This document shows positions 48,901 through 59,820 of a stretch of DNA of 64,000 nucleotides, piece by piece. Origin of the DNA: Acrocarpospora catenulata (GTDB lineage: Bacteria > Actinomycetota > Actinomycetes > Streptosporangiales > Streptosporangiaceae). Location: positions 1-64,000 of the forward strand of contig NZ_JAHCST010000031.1 in assembly GCF_018476525.1 (NCBI RefSeq), read 5' to 3'. The notes under the pieces are model-generated. The model was not told the origin of the DNA and searched no databases. It worked only from the letters and a program-made list of their open reading frames with translations. A program made the position numbers and the translations under genes. Each line of letters begins with the position of its first letter. The first letter of the stretch is position 1.

Positions 48901-51900
48901 CTGTTCCAGGTGGCGTGGAACCCGATCGAGATGCCCGCGGCCGCCGCTGCGGCACCGGTGAGGGAATGGCTCGCTGACGCGGCTGTCGGCGATGCCGAGT
49001 CGGTCGTGGTGCTGGAGTGTGCGGGACGGCCGGCCGGTGAGGTGCCGGAGGCGATGCGTTCGGTGGTCGGCGGCGTGCTTGAGGCGTTGCAGGCGTGGCT
49101 GGAGCGGGAGGATCCGGGTTCGCCGCCTTTGGTGGTGGTGACCAGAGGCGCGGTGGCGGTGGGTGCGGGTGCGGGGGTGGATGTGGTGGTCGCGCCGGTG
49201 TGGGGGCTGGTGCGGGCGGCGCAGGCTGAGCATCCGGGACGGTTCGTGCTGCTGGATCTGGAGGAGGGCCAGGAACGGGACGCGGCGGTGGCTGTGGCGG
49301 TGGCCTGCGGCGAACCGGAGCTGGCGATGCGCTCGGGGGCGTTCCTGGTGCCCCGGCTGGTCAGGATGGCACGGTCTGAGTCGTCTGCCGGCGTGGTCGC
49401 CGACGGCTCGGGGCCGGATCTGGGCTCCGCTGAGCGGTCCGGCGGCTCGGTTGAGCCGGCCGCGGGGACGGTGCTGGTGACGGGTGGCACGGGCGGGTTG
49501 GGGGCGTTGCTGGCGCGGCATTTGGTGGCCGAGCATGGGGTGCGCCATCTGCTGCTGGTCAGCCGGCGCGGCCTGGGCGCTCCGGGTGCGCTGGAGCTGC
49601 GGGCGGAGCTGATCGCACACGGGGCCGAGGTCACGATCGCCGCGTGTGACGTAGGGAATCGGGATCAGGTGGCGGCGTTGCTGGCGCGGGTTCCGGCCGA
49701 GCGTCCATTGACCGCGGTGGTTCATGCGGCGGGTGTGCTGGATGACGGGACGATCACGTCGCTGTCGAAGGAGCGGCTGGACGCCGTGCTGCGGCCCAAG
49801 GCGGATGCGGCGTGGCATTTGCACGAGCTGACGCGGGATCTGCCGTTGGCGATGTTCGTGCTGGTGTCGTCGGCCAGTGGCCTGGTGCTGGCGGCGGGCC
49901 AGGGCAACTATGTGGCGGCCAATGGGTTCTTGGACGCGCTGGCGGCCTATCGGCGGTCGCAAGGGCTGGTGGCGACGTCGCTGGCGTACGGGCTGTGGGA
50001 TGTGGACACCGGGATGGGCTCGGAGTTGTCCGACGCCGGCCGGGACCGGCTGGCCCGGCAGGGGCTGTCGGGGTTGTCCGTGGCCGAAGGGCTGCGGCTG
50101 TTCGATCTGAGCCTGCGCACGGATGCGGCGATGACCGTGCCGCTGCGCGTGGACCTGGAAGTGCTGCGGGGCCGCGGCGATCAGGTGCCGACGTTGTTGC
50201 GGGCGTTGGTGCCGGCGGCGCGGGTCCGTGCGGGCGCCGGTGGGGGTGAACGCCGGCCCCCGCGAAGCAAGGAGGCCTTGGCTGAGTTGGTACGCCACCA
50301 GATCGCGGCCGTCCTCGGCCATGCGGACGGTGCCGCCATCCGTGGTGACCGCGCCTTCAAGGACCTGGGCTTCACCTCACTCACCACTGTGGAGTTGCGC
50401 AACGTCCTGGCGAAACGCATCGGTCTGGCGCTACCCGCGACCATGGTGTTCGACCATCCGACGGCTGATGAGCTGATCACCTATCTCTGGTCGCGGATCG
50501 AAGGCGCCGCTCCGGAGGTAAGTCGGCCTCAGGCGCCTCAGATAGGGGCCGACCACGACGACCCGGTCGCGATTGTCGGTATGGCGTGCCGTTTTCCCGG
50601 TGGGATCGACACTCCTGAACAACTGTGGCGGTTGCTCGCCGATGGAGGTGAGGCGCTGTCCTCTTTCCCGGAGGACCGCGGCTGGGATCTGGCGACCTTG
50701 GTGAGCCGCAGTGCCACCGCATCCGGCGGGTTCCTCGACGGAGTCGCCGACTTCGACCCGGGATTCTTCGGGATCAACCACCGCGAGGCCCTGGCGATGG
50801 ACCCCCAGCAGCGACTGCTGCTGGAGACCTCGTGGGAGGCACTCGAACGAGCCGGGATCGTGCCCTCGACCTTGCGTGGCGCCGACACGGGCGTGTTCAT
50901 CGGCACCAACGGCCAGGACTACCCGGCACTGTTGGCCCAGTCCGCAGACGACTTCGGTGGCTACGCCGCCATCGGCAGCGCGGCGAGCGTGGCGTCCGGG
51001 CGGCTCTCCTACATCTACGGCTTCACCGGTCCGGCGCTCACCGTGGACACCGCGTGTTCCTCGTCGCTGGTCGCCCTGCATCTGGCCGCCCGGTCACTCC
51101 GGTCGGGAGAGTGCTCGCTCGCCCTGGTCGGCGGTATCACCGTGATGACGACGCCAGGCTTGTTCGTCGAGTTCAGCCGGCAGGGAGGGCTGTCCGGCGA
51201 CGGACGTTGCAAGGCTTTCGCCGACGCGGCCGACGGCACAGGGTGGGCCGAAGGCGCGGGCATGCTGGTCGTCGAGCGGCTGTCGGACGCGCGCGCGAAC
51301 GGCCATGAGGTGTTGGCGGTGCTCCGGGGCAGTGCCGTCAACCAGGACGGCGCCTCCAACGGGCTCACCGCACCGAACGGCGTCGCGCAGCAACGTGTCA
51401 TTCGCCAGGCGTTGGCCGCCGGCGGCCTGTCGGTGGCCGATGTGGACGTTGTGGAGGCACACGGCACCGGAACCAGGCTGGGCGACCCGATCGAGGCCGG
51501 CGCGTTGCTGGCGACCTACGGGCAGGAGCGGGACCGGCCGTTGTGGCTCGGTTCGGTGAAGTCGAACCTGGGGCACACCCAGGCGGCCGCGGGTGTGGCA
51601 GGCGTGGTGAAGCTGATCCTCGCCATGCGGCACGGGCTTGTTCCGCGCACGCTCCATGTGGACAAGCCTTCGTCTCAGGTGGACTGGTCGGCTGGTTCGG
51701 TCAGGCTGGCGACCGATGCGGTGCCGTGGGTGGGTAGCGGGCGTCCGCGACGCGGCGCGGTCTCCGGCTTCGGAGTCAGTGGGACCAACGCACACGTCAT
51801 TCTTGAAGAAGGCGACCAGTCCATCGAAGGCGAACAGCCCGGAAATCCGTCAGGTCCGGGGATGCCGCCTTGGTTGTTGTCCGGGCGCACCGCCGATGCC

Positions 51901-54741
51901 CTTGCCGCGCAGGCGGAACGCCTCCTGGCGGCCGCCCCCGACGCGCGTGTGGCTCGACCGCTCGCGGTTTCCCGCACGCACTTCGAGCACCGCGCGGCGG
52001 TACTGGACGGCGACCTCGACGCCCTCGCCGCTCTCGCGAGGGGCGAAGACCATGAGTCGGTCGTCCGTGGTGTGGTCTCGAAGCCGGTGGTGCCGACGAT
52101 CGTGTTCGCCGGCGCGGCCGCGCGTACCGAACTGGCCCGTGAGCTGGACCGGTTCCCGGTGTTCGCGGCGGCGCTGGCCGAGATCGGCGGCCGGTTCGGG
52201 GAGGAGAGCGGTTTCGCGTTCGAGGTGGCGTTGTTCAGGTTGCTGGCGTCCTGGGGAGTGCGGGCGGACGTCCGCGGCCATTCGGGGGGCGAGGTCGCCG
52301 CCGCGCATGTGGCCGGGGTGTTGTCGCTGGACGACGCGTACGAACTGGTCACCGCCAAGGCCGGGGAGCATGGTCTCGACGACTACCGGGTCCGGCCGTT
52401 CGGGCAGGACGAGGTCGTCGTCGAACCGGGCACCTGCGGTTCACTGTCCGGCCTGGTCAACGCACTGGCAGGACTCCATGTGCGCGGCGTCGCGGTGGAC
52501 TGGGCAGCCGTGATCCCGGGCGGGCGGTACGCCGTGCCCACATATGCCTTCCAACGGCAGCGGTTCTGGCCGCAGGTGGCCCACGCCCTGCCTCCCGGCC
52601 CCAGCACGGCCGATGCCCCGGCCGAGCCGCTGTCGGCGGTGGATCTCGTCCGGACCGAGGTGGCCAGGGCCCTCGGCCTGCCTGATATGCAGGCGGTGGC
52701 GCCGGATCGTGAGTTCTCCCAGCTCGGCCTGGACTCGTTGGCCCTGATCGACCTGCGTGCCAGGCTGCGTGCCCGCACCGGCAAGAAGATCGAAGCGAGC
52801 GCGGTGTTCCGGCACCCGACCTCCGCGGCTCTCGCCCGCTATCTGGACGAACTCGACGAGGGGCCGCAGGCCCAGCCGGGCGTGGACGGCCGGATGGTGT
52901 GGGTGTTCCCGGGTCAGGGGGCGCAGTGGCCGGGCATGGGGGCGCAACTGCTGCAGGAGTCGCCGGTGTTCGCCCGCCGGATGGCGGAGTGCGCGGCGGC
53001 GTTGGAGCCGTTGGTGGGCTGGTCGCTGCTGGATGTGGTCCGCCAGGTGGAGGGTGCTCCGGGGCTGGATCGGGTGGATGTGGTCCAGCCGGTGTCGTTC
53101 GCGGTGATGGTGTCGTTGGCAGCCGTATGGGAATCGCTCGGCCTGCGCCCGGACGCGGTGGTGGGCCATTCCCAGGGCGAGATCGCCGCCGCGGTCGTGG
53201 CAGGCGGGCTGTCGTTGCCCGATGGCGCCCGGGTGGTGGCCCTGCGCAGCCGCCTGATCGCCGAGCGGTTGTCCGGGCGGGGAATGATGCTGTCGGTGCT
53301 GGCTCCGGCGGAGCAGATTCGCGGGCTGATCGCCGATGCCGGTCTGCTGGATCGGATCTCGATCGCGGCGGTCAACGGGCCCAGGGTGGTGACGGTGGCC
53401 GGTGATCCGGAGGCCTTGCGGGTGCTGGAGCGGCGGTTGTCGGCCGATGGGGTGATGCGCTGGCAGCTGGCCGGAGCGGACTTCGCCGCGCACTCGCCGC
53501 AGGTCGAGGGGCTCCGGGACGAGCTGTTGGCCGATCTGGCCGAGATGGCGCCGCGTACGGCGCGGGTGCCGATGTTGTCGACGGCGACCGGGCAATGGCT
53601 GGACGGCTCCGAGCTGGACTCCGGCTACTGGTACGAGAACGTACGGCGGACGGTGGAGTTCGCGCCGGCGATCGAGCGGTTGCTGGACGAGCGATACCGG
53701 GCGTTCGTCGAGGTCGGCCCGCATCCGTTGCTGACGCTGGGGATCGAGCAGGCGGTGGAGGAGGCGGGGGTCGTCGCCGTGGTGGCCGGGACGTTGCGTT
53801 CCGGCGAGGGCGGGCTTGATCGGGTGCTGGCCGCGGCGGCCGAGCTGTTCGTCCGCGGGGTCGCGGTGGACACCGCGCCTAGCGCGCCACAGAGCCCGCC
53901 GGACGTCATCGCGCGCCTGCACCGGCAGTCGGTCGACGCCGGCAGGTTGGACCAGGCGGACGCATTGCTGCGCGGGGTGGCCGAAGTGCGCGAGAAGTCG
54001 GCCGAGCCGCCGGCCCTCCCGCTGACACCGTTGCGGGACAGCGGAACCGGGCGCCGGCTGGTCTGCGTCGCGCCCATCGTTCCCACCACCGGCGAGCATG
54101 TCTACCATGGCCTGGCCACCGCCCTTGGCGGACAGTGGGATGTCAGCGTGGTCACGCCTGGCGGGTTCACCGCCGGCGAGCCGTTGCCCAGCTCCCGGAC
54201 CGCGTTGATCGAGCAACTGGCGGCCGCGGTCGGGGACCGCACCGCGGCGGGCCCGCTTGTCCTGCTCGGGATATCTTCCGGCGGGTTGCTCGCCCACGAG
54301 GTCGCCGCCTGGCTTGACGACCGCGGCCTTGCCGTCGACGCAGTCGTCCTGCTGGATACCCACCTGCTCGACTCGAGATCCACTGAGGTGTTGCGGCCCA
54401 GGCTGTGGCCGGCGTTGCATGCCCGGGAAGCGGTGGTCGACGGGCTCGACTGGATCCGGTTGTCGGCCACCTCCTGGTATCTGGACCTGTTGTCGTCGTG
54501 GCGTCCTCGGCCGACGCGAGTGCCTTCGCTGCTGGTGCGCGCGTCCGCGCCGTTGGGCACCGTGCACGACGACGACTGGCGGCCGACGCTGCCCGGGATG
54601 ACCGATGTCATCGACGGCCCCGGCGACCATCTGTCGATGGTCGAGCAGCACGTCATGGAGACCGGTGGCCGGGTGGCGGACTGGCTCGAACGCACGATGT
54701 CGGACAAGAACCCGCGTGAGGGAGAACGAGATGCACTATGA
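37144..54741 (+). CDS. Modular type I polyketide synthase, complete assembly line (loading module, three extension modules, TE)
   Basis: A 5865-residue synthase. Domain order by active-site reading: KSQ (Gln160), AT (Ser591, YASH), ACP (Ser876); KS (Cys1098), AT (Ser1555, HAFH), DH (His1857, Asp2024), KR (Tyr2466, LDD), ACP (Ser2627); KS (Cys2847), AT (Ser3363, HAFH), DH with Tyr3668 instead of His, KR (Tyr4256, LDD), ACP (Ser4412); KS (Cys4638), truncated AT (Ser5047), ACP (Ser5198), second AT (Ser5343, FAAH), TE (Ser5711, Asp5738, His5829). A KSQ start, no N-terminal docking region and a C-terminal TE make it self-contained. GTG start with GGAGAG upstream. Predicted to build a tetraketide from one methylmalonyl-derived propionyl starter. 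The gene overlaps the next one by 11 bp. The pathway is not one I can name. Confidence 0.95.
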   Translation: MSKRTSSSKVAVVGLACRLPQADGPPAFWDLLTGGVDAITERTGDGGPKWAGRLADKVAFDATFFGLSPREARYTDPQQRIMLELGWAALEDAGIVPGALKGTPTGVFVGAMADDYAYLSHRAGHIGHHSLTGIGRGIIANRLSYFLGVNGPSLTVDTGQSSSLTALHLACESLRRGESEIALVGGVNLIMAEESTRIAEEFGGLSADGRCFTFDARANGYVRGEGGVCVVLKRWEDGDDAYAVISGTALNNDGGGDSLTVPRGEAQQAVIRAACRRARVRPADVHYVEVHGTGTAVGDPIEAAALGAVFGPGRDSPLLVGSVKTNIGHLEGAAGLAGFLKAVLSLRHRVVPPSLNFAEPNPEIDFDAWRLRVVQDNTTLPEGAVAGVSSFGVGGTNCHVVLSSVERRGDAPQNPLEGPVLWPLSGKTPGAVGDQARVLRAELVARPELSPADVGLSLATTRTAFPYRTVIRATGRAGFLEALDTLTGPNVVSGKARAEVKPVFVFPGQGTQWVGMGTELLGTSPVFRGQYIACAAALRSQVTWDPYSVLNDEAALARVDVVQPVLWAFMVSAAALWRSYGVEPAAVVGHSQGEIAAATVAGALSIEDGARVVALRSKVIATRLAGRGKMASVAMSLAELRPLLRPGVSVAAVNGPKSVVVAGEPDPVRQLVDELSRAGVRVKLIDVDYASHTAQVEPVMAELAELLAPIRPQRPRIPLQSTVDGGQVLDGDYWVRNLRRTVEFEAATDALKAAGHEVFLEMSPHPVLTPSIEGDVSAVGTLRRDDGGLDRFLLSLGTAYAHGVSVDWQAVFGAARRVRLPGYVFQRRRYWLDEPDEAERPAAVDMAGIVAAEIGAVLGHTDLDPTATFKELGVDSVTATDLRARLVAATGLPLSATVIYNHPTPAALTSHLDSLAGESPESARVNQRRVAGDDDPVVIVGMACRLPGGVDSPAALWRLMDSGADAISAFPADRGWDVDALSALPRRGGFLDDAAGFDNDFFGISPREALAMDPQQRVLLEVVWEAMEQAGIPPSSLRGTRTGVYLGAMAQDYGARMHEASGDAEGYTLTGTSPSVLSGRVAYTLGLEGPAITVDTACSSSLVGMHLAVQGLRSGECSLALAGGVTVMSTPGIFQEFAKQGGLSPDGRCKAFADAADGTGWAEGVGVLVLERLSDARRNGHQVLAILRGSAVNSDGASNGLTAPNGLAQQRVIEQALDDAGLRAADIDAVEAHGTGTRLGDPIEADAILATYGQNRTTPLLLGSLKSVIGHAQAAAGVAGVIKMVLAMRQQTLPRTLHIDEPSSRVDWRSGQVELLTSSRPWPDNGHPMRAGVSSFGISGTNAHVIIEQAPPSEPTASPAPGEPGSPSGPGEPGSPSGPGEPGSPSSTASGAAPAVVPWVVSGKTEVALGAQIDRLVSFVAETGADPVDVGCSLVTARSEFAHRAVLLATGDGVAEAARGVAGPPGALAVLFAGQGAQRIGMGRELAARFPVFARALDEVFAGLEQSPREVMFGADSGLLDRTEFAQSALFAIEVALFRLLESWGVTPDLLVGHSIGEIAAAHVAGVLSLDDACTLVAARGRLMQRLPEGGAMVSVLAGAAEVEPLLEDGAVIAAVNGPSSVVIAGDEDAILRTAAHFGKATRLRVSHAFHSPLMEPMLAEFREVVEGLTFGEPRTTIISTVTGEVVDAAYLCSAEYWVDHVVRPVRFAAAVQAAGSAGARVFLELGPDGGLSALVHQNLSVRQDPHEPTAAFPVLRKDRGEEAAALTAAARLYVHGVPVRWRELFPAARRVDLPTYAFQRVRYWPKLSPTAGDVTSAGLDRPRHPLLAAGTELPDTGGFLFTGLVSTAAHPWLSDHVVAGQVLFPGTAFVELAVQAGGEVGCGLLEELTLTSPLVLPERGGVQLRVALGAPGEGGSRTVGVYSRPEGEPDAPWVQHATGVLASATPTSVPDAGLREWPPADAVPVDLDGFYDRRAVAGFSYGPAFQGVRAVWRTEREVFAEVALPEAVAADAGSYGLHPALLDAALQVASLAGLDEAEGGLLPFAWTGVSLHASGAAALRVRISRVGPEAITLVVADAGGVVAAVRSLTLRAARPAARTGGGPLLRLDWPPAAASGNGDHPARRWSVLGSDGWGLVAALREAGQVADIAWEMEPTADVTLVHGADVTLVPVPVPTGDDVPAEVRSVTSAVLARLREAGRDEHANRLVVFVTSGAVAVATETAADPVAAAVWGLVRSAQVEHPGRFVLVDLDRDQVDAGRVDGRMLVAALDSGEPQSAVRDGLLRVPRLVRLDDDRSQTGPAAGTVPGAGRTTWHADGTVLVTGGLSGVGALVARHLVAEHGVSHLALVCRRGLDTEGAAELVSELRALGAEVMVEACDVADRDRLAGLIAAIPPEHPLTGVVHAAGVLDDGLIETLTPERIEAVLRPKVDGAWHLHELTRDLGLTAFVVFSSVSATLGNGGQASYTTANAFLDALVRQRAVQGLAGLSVAWGPWQQDTGMTSALTETDMRRMARAGLRPISAEQGLAWFDAATVSPEPVVVAARLDLAALRAQGRVPAVFQALVPAAMRQAAATPAASDALGGLSGQALGEAVSQLVLTQVAAVLGHASANAISPDLTFQDLGLDSLTSVELRNRLIEAARLRLPATLVFDHPTPAAVVRFIRGQLEGVEAAAPVRVTAPVTGDPIVIVGMACRYPGGVTSPEQLWELVTEGRDAISGFPADRGWEVADASFARAGGFLYDAAEFDAQFFGISPREALAIDAQQRLLLEVSWEAVERAGIDPLTLKGSPTGVFAGMMYHDYPSTGDGVPDALRGIVVNGSTGSITSGRVSYTLGLEGPAVTVDTACSSSLVALHLAAQALRSGECSLALAGGVTVMATPNTFIDFSRQGGLSSDGRCKAFSDSADGVGWSEGVGVLVLERLSDAQRNGHQVLAVVRGSAINQDGASNGLTAPNGPSQQRVIRQALSGAGLSYADVDVVEAHGTGTTLGDPIEAQALLATYGQDRPQDRPVLLGSIKSNIGHSQAAAGVAGVIKMVMAMRAGVVPRTLHMNAPSSHVNWNEGAVELVTAPVEWPQTDHSRRAAVSSFGISGTNAHVIIEQGPEVPESRTEARAGDWAPGTGARAEDRAVDRDPGAELVPGAGMAPGAGMVPVAGVAVEPAVDPGLVPGLVPGLVPGLVPGLVPVVVSGRSAGALRAQAGRLVAHLEGAAGLGLADVGFSLATTRSVFEHRAVVLAGDRDGLLAGLGALAEDRPGAGVVRAVAGAEPQLAVLFTGQGSQRAGMGRELYDRFPVFARALDEVIAGLDPLLDESLREVLFAEPDSAGAEALDQTGWAQPALFAVETALFRLVESWGVRPDVLAGHSIGEITAAHVAGVLSLGDACALVAARARLMQALPAGGAMVAVAASEDAVAELLAGREDEVSVAAVNGPASVVLSGVEGPVLEVAAVLSERGVRTRRLRVSHAFHSPLMDPMLADFRAIAGTLTYNPPRIPIVSTLTGEQATAERLCSPDYWVDQVRGAVRFADGVRTLHAQGVRAYLELGPDGVLSAMAQDTLATETDTNVLVPVLRGDRDEQSAVMTALAGLHVHGVPLDWRAMFPGARRVELPTYAFQKERFWPSGRRGGDARGLGLGAVLHPLLGAVVVSPESGGVVLTGRLSASEQPWMGDYEVLGRALLPGAALVELVVRAGDEVGCAVVEELASQAPLVLPESGGVQVQVVVDGVDEAGGRAVRVYSRADEHDGGDWMLHARGVLAERSVEPGFDLAQWPPAGASELEVAGAYEWLAEAGYGYGPAFQALRAAWRGAGGDLYAEVVLDDRAAAEAGRFGVHPALLDAAMQVSLIDPSGVADGGRAVLPSMWRQVALHAAGASMLRVRVRRSGEHTLTLEAADENGRPVLSAESVVTGPVPTGQLGVAWEQSLFQVAWNPIEMPAAAAAAPVREWLADAAVGDAESVVVLECAGRPAGEVPEAMRSVVGGVLEALQAWLEREDPGSPPLVVVTRGAVAVGAGAGVDVVVAPVWGLVRAAQAEHPGRFVLLDLEEGQERDAAVAVAVACGEPELAMRSGAFLVPRLVRMARSESSAGVVADGSGPDLGSAERSGGSVEPAAGTVLVTGGTGGLGALLARHLVAEHGVRHLLLVSRRGLGAPGALELRAELIAHGAEVTIAACDVGNRDQVAALLARVPAERPLTAVVHAAGVLDDGTITSLSKERLDAVLRPKADAAWHLHELTRDLPLAMFVLVSSASGLVLAAGQGNYVAANGFLDALAAYRRSQGLVATSLAYGLWDVDTGMGSELSDAGRDRLARQGLSGLSVAEGLRLFDLSLRTDAAMTVPLRVDLEVLRGRGDQVPTLLRALVPAARVRAGAGGGERRPPRSKEALAELVRHQIAAVLGHADGAAIRGDRAFKDLGFTSLTTVELRNVLAKRIGLALPATMVFDHPTADELITYLWSRIEGAAPEVSRPQAPQIGADHDDPVAIVGMACRFPGGIDTPEQLWRLLADGGEALSSFPEDRGWDLATLVSRSATASGGFLDGVADFDPGFFGINHREALAMDPQQRLLLETSWEALERAGIVPSTLRGADTGVFIGTNGQDYPALLAQSADDFGGYAAIGSAASVASGRLSYIYGFTGPALTVDTACSSSLVALHLAARSLRSGECSLALVGGITVMTTPGLFVEFSRQGGLSGDGRCKAFADAADGTGWAEGAGMLVVERLSDARANGHEVLAVLRGSAVNQDGASNGLTAPNGVAQQRVIRQALAAGGLSVADVDVVEAHGTGTRLGDPIEAGALLATYGQERDRPLWLGSVKSNLGHTQAAAGVAGVVKLILAMRHGLVPRTLHVDKPSSQVDWSAGSVRLATDAVPWVGSGRPRRGAVSGFGVSGTNAHVILEEGDQSIEGEQPGNPSGPGMPPWLLSGRTADALAAQAERLLAAAPDARVARPLAVSRTHFEHRAAVLDGDLDALAALARGEDHESVVRGVVSKPVVPTIVFAGAAARTELARELDRFPVFAAALAEIGGRFGEESGFAFEVALFRLLASWGVRADVRGHSGGEVAAAHVAGVLSLDDAYELVTAKAGEHGLDDYRVRPFGQDEVVVEPGTCGSLSGLVNALAGLHVRGVAVDWAAVIPGGRYAVPTYAFQRQRFWPQVAHALPPGPSTADAPAEPLSAVDLVRTEVARALGLPDMQAVAPDREFSQLGLDSLALIDLRARLRARTGKKIEASAVFRHPTSAALARYLDELDEGPQAQPGVDGRMVWVFPGQGAQWPGMGAQLLQESPVFARRMAECAAALEPLVGWSLLDVVRQVEGAPGLDRVDVVQPVSFAVMVSLAAVWESLGLRPDAVVGHSQGEIAAAVVAGGLSLPDGARVVALRSRLIAERLSGRGMMLSVLAPAEQIRGLIADAGLLDRISIAAVNGPRVVTVAGDPEALRVLERRLSADGVMRWQLAGADFAAHSPQVEGLRDELLADLAEMAPRTARVPMLSTATGQWLDGSELDSGYWYENVRRTVEFAPAIERLLDERYRAFVEVGPHPLLTLGIEQAVEEAGVVAVVAGTLRSGEGGLDRVLAAAAELFVRGVAVDTAPSAPQSPPDVIARLHRQSVDAGRLDQADALLRGVAEVREKSAEPPALPLTPLRDSGTGRRLVCVAPIVPTTGEHVYHGLATALGGQWDVSVVTPGGFTAGEPLPSSRTALIEQLAAAVGDRTAAGPLVLLGISSGGLLAHEVAAWLDDRGLAVDAVVLLDTHLLDSRSTEVLRPRLWPALHAREAVVDGLDWIRLSATSWYLDLLSSWRPRPTRVPSLLVRASAPLGTVHDDDWRPTLPGMTDVIDGPGDHLSMVEQHVMETGGRVADWLERTMSDKNPREGERDAL
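39946..45190 (+). other. PKS module 1: KS-AT-DH-KR-ACP
   Basis: KS about 935-1345 (Cys1098), AT about 1468-1770 with GHSIGE (Ser1555) and HAFH (1648-1651), malonyl-type. DH about 1825-2090 with an intact HxxxGxxxxP motif (His1857) and Asp2024. KR about 2120-2500 with LDD (2409-2411), B-type, and Tyr2466. ACP Ser2627. Expected outcome: malonyl extension reduced to an alpha,beta-alkene. Confidence 0.88.
41227..41301 (+). repeat. 27-bp tandem repeat in KS1-AT1 linker
   Basis: A 27-bp unit coding GEPGSPSGP occurs two full times plus a 21-bp partial copy, in frame. It lengthens a flexible Pro/Gly/Ser linker between ketosynthase and acyltransferase of module 1. Copies are almost identical at DNA level, so length may vary between strains or be misassembled. 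Confidence 0.9.
45196..50520 (+). other. PKS module 2: KS-AT-DH(inactive)-KR-ACP
   Basis: KS about 2685-3100 (Cys2847), AT about 3269-3580 with GHSIGE (Ser3363) and HAFH (3463-3466), malonyl-type. The DH fold is present (about 3636-3900, Asp3834 kept) but the catalytic His is replaced by Tyr3668 ([13 protein letters not shown]). KR about 4108-4290 is B-type with Tyr4256. ACP Ser4412. Expected outcome: a beta-hydroxyl is kept. Confidence 0.88.
46630..46689 (+). repeat. 12-bp tandem repeat in KS2-AT2 linker
   Basis: Five identical copies of CCGGGGCTGGTT code PGLV five times (residues 3163-3182). Upstream lies a looser PGAGM repeat. The repeats are in frame and lie in the linker between the module 2 KS and AT. 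Confidence 0.9.
50560..54741 (+). other. PKS module 3: KS-AT(truncated)-ACP-AT-TE
   Basis: KS about 4473-4890 (Cys4638) is intact. The AT after it covers only about 4983-5085: it keeps RGHSGGE (Ser5047) but lacks the part that carries the HAFH/YASH specificity region, then passes straight into the post-AT linker. ACP Ser5198 follows. A full AT comes next (about 5251-5560; GHSQGE with Ser5343; FAAH at 5447-5450), then a pre-TE linker and TE (about 5635-5850; GISSGG with Ser5711). No reductive domain, so a beta-keto group is expected. Confidence 0.88.
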
Positions 54742-56272
54742 GCGCCTGAGTGAGTCCGTGTGGATCGCCGGTGACGGAACCTCCCGCAACGCGGCGTACG
54801 TTCGGGGTGACATGAGCGGAGGGATGCTCGTCGGCACTCTCGACAGCGCGGACGAACTGCTCGATTACGGCGAGGGCGCGGCGCAGGTGGTGGTGCTCAC
54901 CGACACCGACTCCGGGCAGCACATCCCGAACAGGGCCACGACACTCACCTCGGTGGCGACGGCGACCGCGCTCGCCCGTTGCCCGCTACTCGAGGGCGTC
55001 GAGGTGCAGCGGGGCTCTCCCCTCCACGCCTATCTCGGGAGATCCCGGCGCACGCACGGGATCGCGGCGCGGAGACTGAGACCTGATCACACCTTCAGCG
55101 GTGAGATCGACCTCAAACTCGGCGACACCCGTGTCGAGGTGCTGGACATCGGGCGCGCCTACAGCGCCGCCGACACGGTCGTCTGGCTTCCTGACGAGGC
55201 GGTGCTGATCACCGGCGCCGTCGTCGTCAACGGTGTGCATCCCGCGTCGTGGTCGGGTTCGATCGAGCGATGGCGTGCGGCTTGCACCGAGCTCGCGGCG
55301 CTCCGGCCGGCTCTGGTGGTTCCCGGGTACGGGCAGGTCACCGACATCACCGGGATCATCGATCTGCGGGACTATCTCGAGCACCTCCACAGCGAGGCGG
55401 AAGTGCGCTACCGCAAGGGGATGCCGGTCGAGGAAGCCGCGACCGAACTACCACTCGGCCGCTGGGCGGGGTGGGCCTGCCGGGAGAACCTCGCGATCAC
55501 CTTGGCCACCGTCTACAAGTCCCTGGGAGACAGCACCGACCGCACGGTCACCGGCGTGCTGACCACCGCCGCCGAAATCGCCGAGGGCATCCGCCGACGG
55601 CCTCGGATCGCCCCCATCGCCCCCGGTGAGCGTGACCAGGAAACACTGGACGCGTTAAGCCTCACCAAAGGGGAGAACTCGATCTTCGAGCTGCACAGCG
55701 CGAACATACCGAACGTCATCACCACGCTCGTGCGGCACACCAAGCTGTTTCACGAGTCCGTGCCCATCGCCCGTGGCGTGATCACCGGCGTCCTGCCGCC
55801 ACGCCACCGCGAACTGGCGATCCTGCGCGGCGCGTGGGCGTGTTCGGCGATCTACCAGTGGAATCACCACTACCAGGTCGCCCTCGGCGTCGGCCTCACC
55901 CCAGGAGAGATCGACCTCGTCTCCCGGGACGTCTCCCTCGGGCCATGGACCCGGCACGAGCGGGCGGTGCTGACGGCTGTGGACGAACTGCACACCGAGT
56001 CAGTGGTTTCCGACCACACCTGGGAGACCCTGTCGGAAACCTACGACGAACGTGAACTGATCGAACTCATCACCCTGATCGGGGAGTACCACAAGATCTC
56101 CTTCCAGCTCAACAGCTGGGGTGTCCCCCTCGAACCGTGGATGGGCCCTTACCGCATCCCCTCCGGCTGGCACACCGCCCACCACAGCCGACCCGCTCTT
56201 GGCGCGGGTCAGCGCGGCGAAGAGGTCGAGGAAGGCGAGGAAGTGGCCGCCCTCGCGGCGCAGGAGCACTGA
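54731..56272 (+). CDS. Degenerate metallo-beta-lactamase-fold/carboxymuconolactone-decarboxylase-like fusion protein
   Basis: A 513-residue two-domain protein. Residues about 1-225 follow the metallo-beta-lactamase fold, but every metal position is altered: the HxHxDH region reads TDTDSG (57-62), GPAHT-type reads GRAYS (141-145), TGD reads TGA (161-163) and PGHG reads PGYG (198-201). Residues about 320-505 are an AhpD/CMD-like helical domain ([21 protein letters not shown]), in which the usual EWxxH reads QWNHH (376-380). The gene starts 11 bp inside the end of the synthase gene behind GGAG, so the two are translationally coupled. It probably shapes or releases the polyketide without metal hydrolysis; this is inference. 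A Glu-rich tail ends the protein. Confidence 0.8.
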   Translation: MHYERLSESVWIAGDGTSRNAAYVRGDMSGGMLVGTLDSADELLDYGEGAAQVVVLTDTDSGQHIPNRATTLTSVATATALARCPLLEGVEVQRGSPLHAYLGRSRRTHGIAARRLRPDHTFSGEIDLKLGDTRVEVLDIGRAYSAADTVVWLPDEAVLITGAVVVNGVHPASWSGSIERWRAACTELAALRPALVVPGYGQVTDITGIIDLRDYLEHLHSEAEVRYRKGMPVEEAATELPLGRWAGWACRENLAITLATVYKSLGDSTDRTVTGVLTTAAEIAEGIRRRPRIAPIAPGERDQETLDALSLTKGENSIFELHSANIPNVITTLVRHTKLFHESVPIARGVITGVLPPRHRELAILRGAWACSAIYQWNHHYQVALGVGLTPGEIDLVSRDVSLGPWTRHERAVLTAVDELHTESVVSDHTWETLSETYDERELIELITLIGEYHKISFQLNSWGVPLEPWMGPYRIPSGWHTAHHSRPALGAGQRGEEVEEGEEVAALAAQEH

Positions 56273-56284
56273 GCGCGTCAGTGG

Positions 56285-56779
56285 TCAGCGTGTCGATCGG
56301 TGTTCGGTGAAGTGGCGGTGATGGAGGGCGCGGATCTGGTCGGTGAGTTCGGGGACCGGGCCTTCGACGCGGACGCGTGGGGCGATCTGCTGGATGGGGA
56401 GCGGGTTGACCGGGGCCGGTGCGGCGCCGAGTTCGGTCAGCCATTCCACCAGTTGGGCGGAGGAGGCGACGTAGACGATACGGTTGAGGCCGACCCAGCC
56501 GTGGGCGGCGGCGCACATGGGGCAGTGCTCGCCGGAGGTGTAGACGGTGGCGGCGGCCCGTTCCGCCGGGGTGAGGTGGGCCGCGGCCCAGCGGGCCAGG
56601 GCGAATTCCGGGTGGAGGGTCTGGTCGCGACCGGTGGTCTCCCGGTTGTGGTCCTCGGCGAGGACGGCGCCGTCGCCGCCGACGAGCACCGAGCCGAAGG
56701 GCTCGTCGCCACCCGCGAGTGCCTGTCCGGCCAGTTCGACGCAGCGCCGGAGGTGCGTGAGATCAGTTTCGTTCCACAT
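56285..56779 (-). CDS. Nucleoside/guanine deaminase family protein
   Basis: A 164-residue zinc-dependent deaminase of the cytidine deaminase superfamily. The active-site motifs are HPE (LHPEFALARW, the usual HAE) and CPMC (GEHCPMCAAAHGW), with the preceding GGDEPFGSVLVGGDG strand typical of guanine and tRNA-adenosine deaminases. The residue after His being Pro is unusual but seen in guanine-deaminase-like proteins. I start at the ATG at 56779, behind GGGGG. It converges on the synthase operon with only 12 bp between stops. Confidence 0.85.
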   Translation of the reverse strand: MWNETDLTHLRRCVELAGQALAGGDEPFGSVLVGGDGAVLAEDHNRETTGRDQTLHPEFALARWAAAHLTPAERAAATVYTSGEHCPMCAAAHGWVGLNRIVYVASSAQLVEWLTELGAAPAPVNPLPIQQIAPRVRVEGPVPELTDQIRALHHRHFTEHRSTR

Positions 56780-56825
56780 GGCGCCCCCACCGTGCCACAC
56801 GGGGACGGCCGATGGCGAGCCGCGT

Positions 56826-58054
<1,229 letters not shown>

Positions 58055-58058
<4 letters not shown>

Positions 58059-58459
58059 AGTTCCTCGGGGGCGCCGCTCATCACCTGACGCACCTGGATC
58101 GGCATGTTCAGCGGCCGCCCACCCGGCCCGGGCGCGGCCGACACGGACGCGGCGAACTCGAGGACCCGCTCCTCGCTCTCCACGTCCACGATCCAGTACC
58201 CGACCAGGAACTCCTTGGTCTCCGGGAACGGCCCGTCGGTGATCACCGGCACGCCGCCCTCCCCCGCCCGGACGATCTTCGCCTGCTCCGGCATGGCCAG
58301 CCCCTGCGCCTCCACGAACTCCCCGGAGGCGACCAGCTTCTCGTTGGTGGTGTGCATGAACTCGATGTGCGCCCGCACCTCTTCGGGCGCCCAGGTGGTG
58401 ATCGGCGGAAACTCCTCCGCCGCCGCCGCCGCAAACTGCATCAACACCATGTACTTCAT
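58055..58459 (-). CDS. DGPF/YCII-domain protein
   Basis: A 134-residue YCII-related protein with the defining DGPF motif (VITDGPFPETKEFLVGYWIVDV) and the N-terminal KYMVLMQF strand. Proteins of this type are encoded beside ECF42 sigma factors and are thought to belong to their regulatory circuit, though their biochemical role is unclear. Coupled to the sigma gene by 4-bp overlap. Confidence 0.92.
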
Positions 58460-58695
58460 CTCCGGCTCCCTCCGGCCCCGCGCCCTTCCCGGACGCTCTC
58501 ACCCGTAGGTAGAAGCACGCCTCCCTGTTCTCTACATGCTCCCGAGAACTCGTCCAAAAAAATATCGCGCCCGACCGGGCCCTGGCCGGGCCGCGCGCAC
58601 CGACCGCAGTCAGGGAGTGCGGCCGGCGCGAAGCGGCTCACCCACGTACTCCCTGACGAAGGCCCACGTGATCGTGGAAGCCTTACCCTAGGGGG
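58460..58695. other. 236-bp divergent intergenic region
   Basis: Between the DGPF and ATPase genes. It must hold promoters in both directions. I see no clear promoter, operator or RNA in it. Confidence 0.4.
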
Positions 58696-59820
58696 ATGAC
58701 GCGCAAGGTCCGGAGCATCGGCGTGGAGGGATACACCTCCATCCGGAAGGCCGATGTTCAACTGGGGGACGTCACGGTGCTGATCGGAGCCAACGGCGCG
58801 GGCAAGAGCAACTTCATCGCGGCGGTGGAACTCCTGGGCAGAATCGTCGACCGTGAGCTGGGTCTGGAGGTCGGGCTCCGGGGGGGCGCGCAATCCTTGC
58901 TGCATGCCGGGGCCAAGGGAACAAGCAGCATCGTTCTCCAGATTCAGGCCGCCACCAACAATGATTTGACGAATGGCTATGCGGCGGTGCTGGTTCCCGC
59001 AGCGGACGACAGGTTGATCTTCGAAGCCGAACAAATATCTTTTCAGGCCCCCAAACATCAGCATCCATGGACCGCCATGCTGGGGAGCGGCCATGCAGAA
59101 TCCCTGTTGCACAAGACCCAGGGTGACGCCAAGAAGGTGGCCAGGCACGTTATCGACATCCTGGAAGGGTGCAGGGTCTTCCATTTCCAGGACACCAGCA
59201 GGAACGCTCCGGTAAAACAACTGGGCTACGCCTCGGGTCAGGATAGGCTCCGGCCGGACGCGGGGAACCTGGCCGCGTTTCTCCTATATCTGCGCGAGAA
59301 TCACCCGCACCACTATGAGCAGATCAGACGAACCGTCCAGGGCATGGCCCCGTTCTTCCGGGATTTCGTCCTGGCCGAGAACGCCACCGGCCGGATCAGC
59401 CTACGCTGGAGCCAGCAGAACGTGGACGCGGTGTTTCCCGCGGAGGCACTCTCGGACGGAACACTCCGCTACATCTGCCTGACCACGTTGCTCCTGCAAC
59501 CCAATCCCCCGGCCTTGCTCGCCCTGGATGAGCCTGAGCTCGGGCTGCACCCATTCGCCATCGTGCAACTGGCCGAGATGATCAGATCCGCCGCCACCCG
59601 CTGCCAGGTCGTCATCGCCACCCAGTCCGTAACCCTGCTCAACCAGTTCGAGCTAAACGATGTCGTGATCGCCGAGCGCGAAGAGGGGGCAACGGTGCTG
59701 CGCAGGCCCGACCACGATCATCTACAGGAGTGGCTGGACCACTACTCGTTGGCCGACCTGTGGGAGAAGAACGTGCTGGGCGGCCGCCCCACGCCGGAAC
59801 GGAACATTCATCCGAGGTGA
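58696..59820 (+). CDS. OLD-like AAA ATPase of a putative defence pair
   Basis: A 374-residue AAA_21-type ATPase related to the ATPase part of OLD/RecF-like proteins. Walker A is IGANGAGKSN (Lys37), an ABC-like signature region is PAEALSDGTLRYI and Walker B is LLALDEPELGLHP, followed by VIATQSVTLLNQF. It lacks the C-terminal TOPRIM nuclease of OLD; the following gene encodes a TOPRIM-like protein instead. Overlaps that gene by 4 bp (GTGA). The pair resembles two-gene anti-phage systems of ATPase plus TOPRIM design such as PARIS. Codon use is less GC-biased than in neighbouring genes. Confidence 0.88.
   Translation: MTRKVRSIGVEGYTSIRKADVQLGDVTVLIGANGAGKSNFIAAVELLGRIVDRELGLEVGLRGGAQSLLHAGAKGTSSIVLQIQAATNNDLTNGYAAVLVPAADDRLIFEAEQISFQAPKHQHPWTAMLGSGHAESLLHKTQGDAKKVARHVIDILEGCRVFHFQDTSRNAPVKQLGYASGQDRLRPDAGNLAAFLLYLRENHPHHYEQIRRTVQGMAPFFRDFVLAENATGRISLRWSQQNVDAVFPAEALSDGTLRYICLTTLLLQPNPPALLALDEPELGLHPFAIVQLAEMIRSAATRCQVVIATQSVTLLNQFELNDVVIAEREEGATVLRRPDHDHLQEWLDHYSLADLWEKNVLGGRPTPERNIHPR

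Noticed and set aside
40420-51075. Near-identical stretches around the KS active sites as possible mobile repeats
   Set aside because: They encode the conserved VDTACSSS motif in each KS and reflect module duplication.
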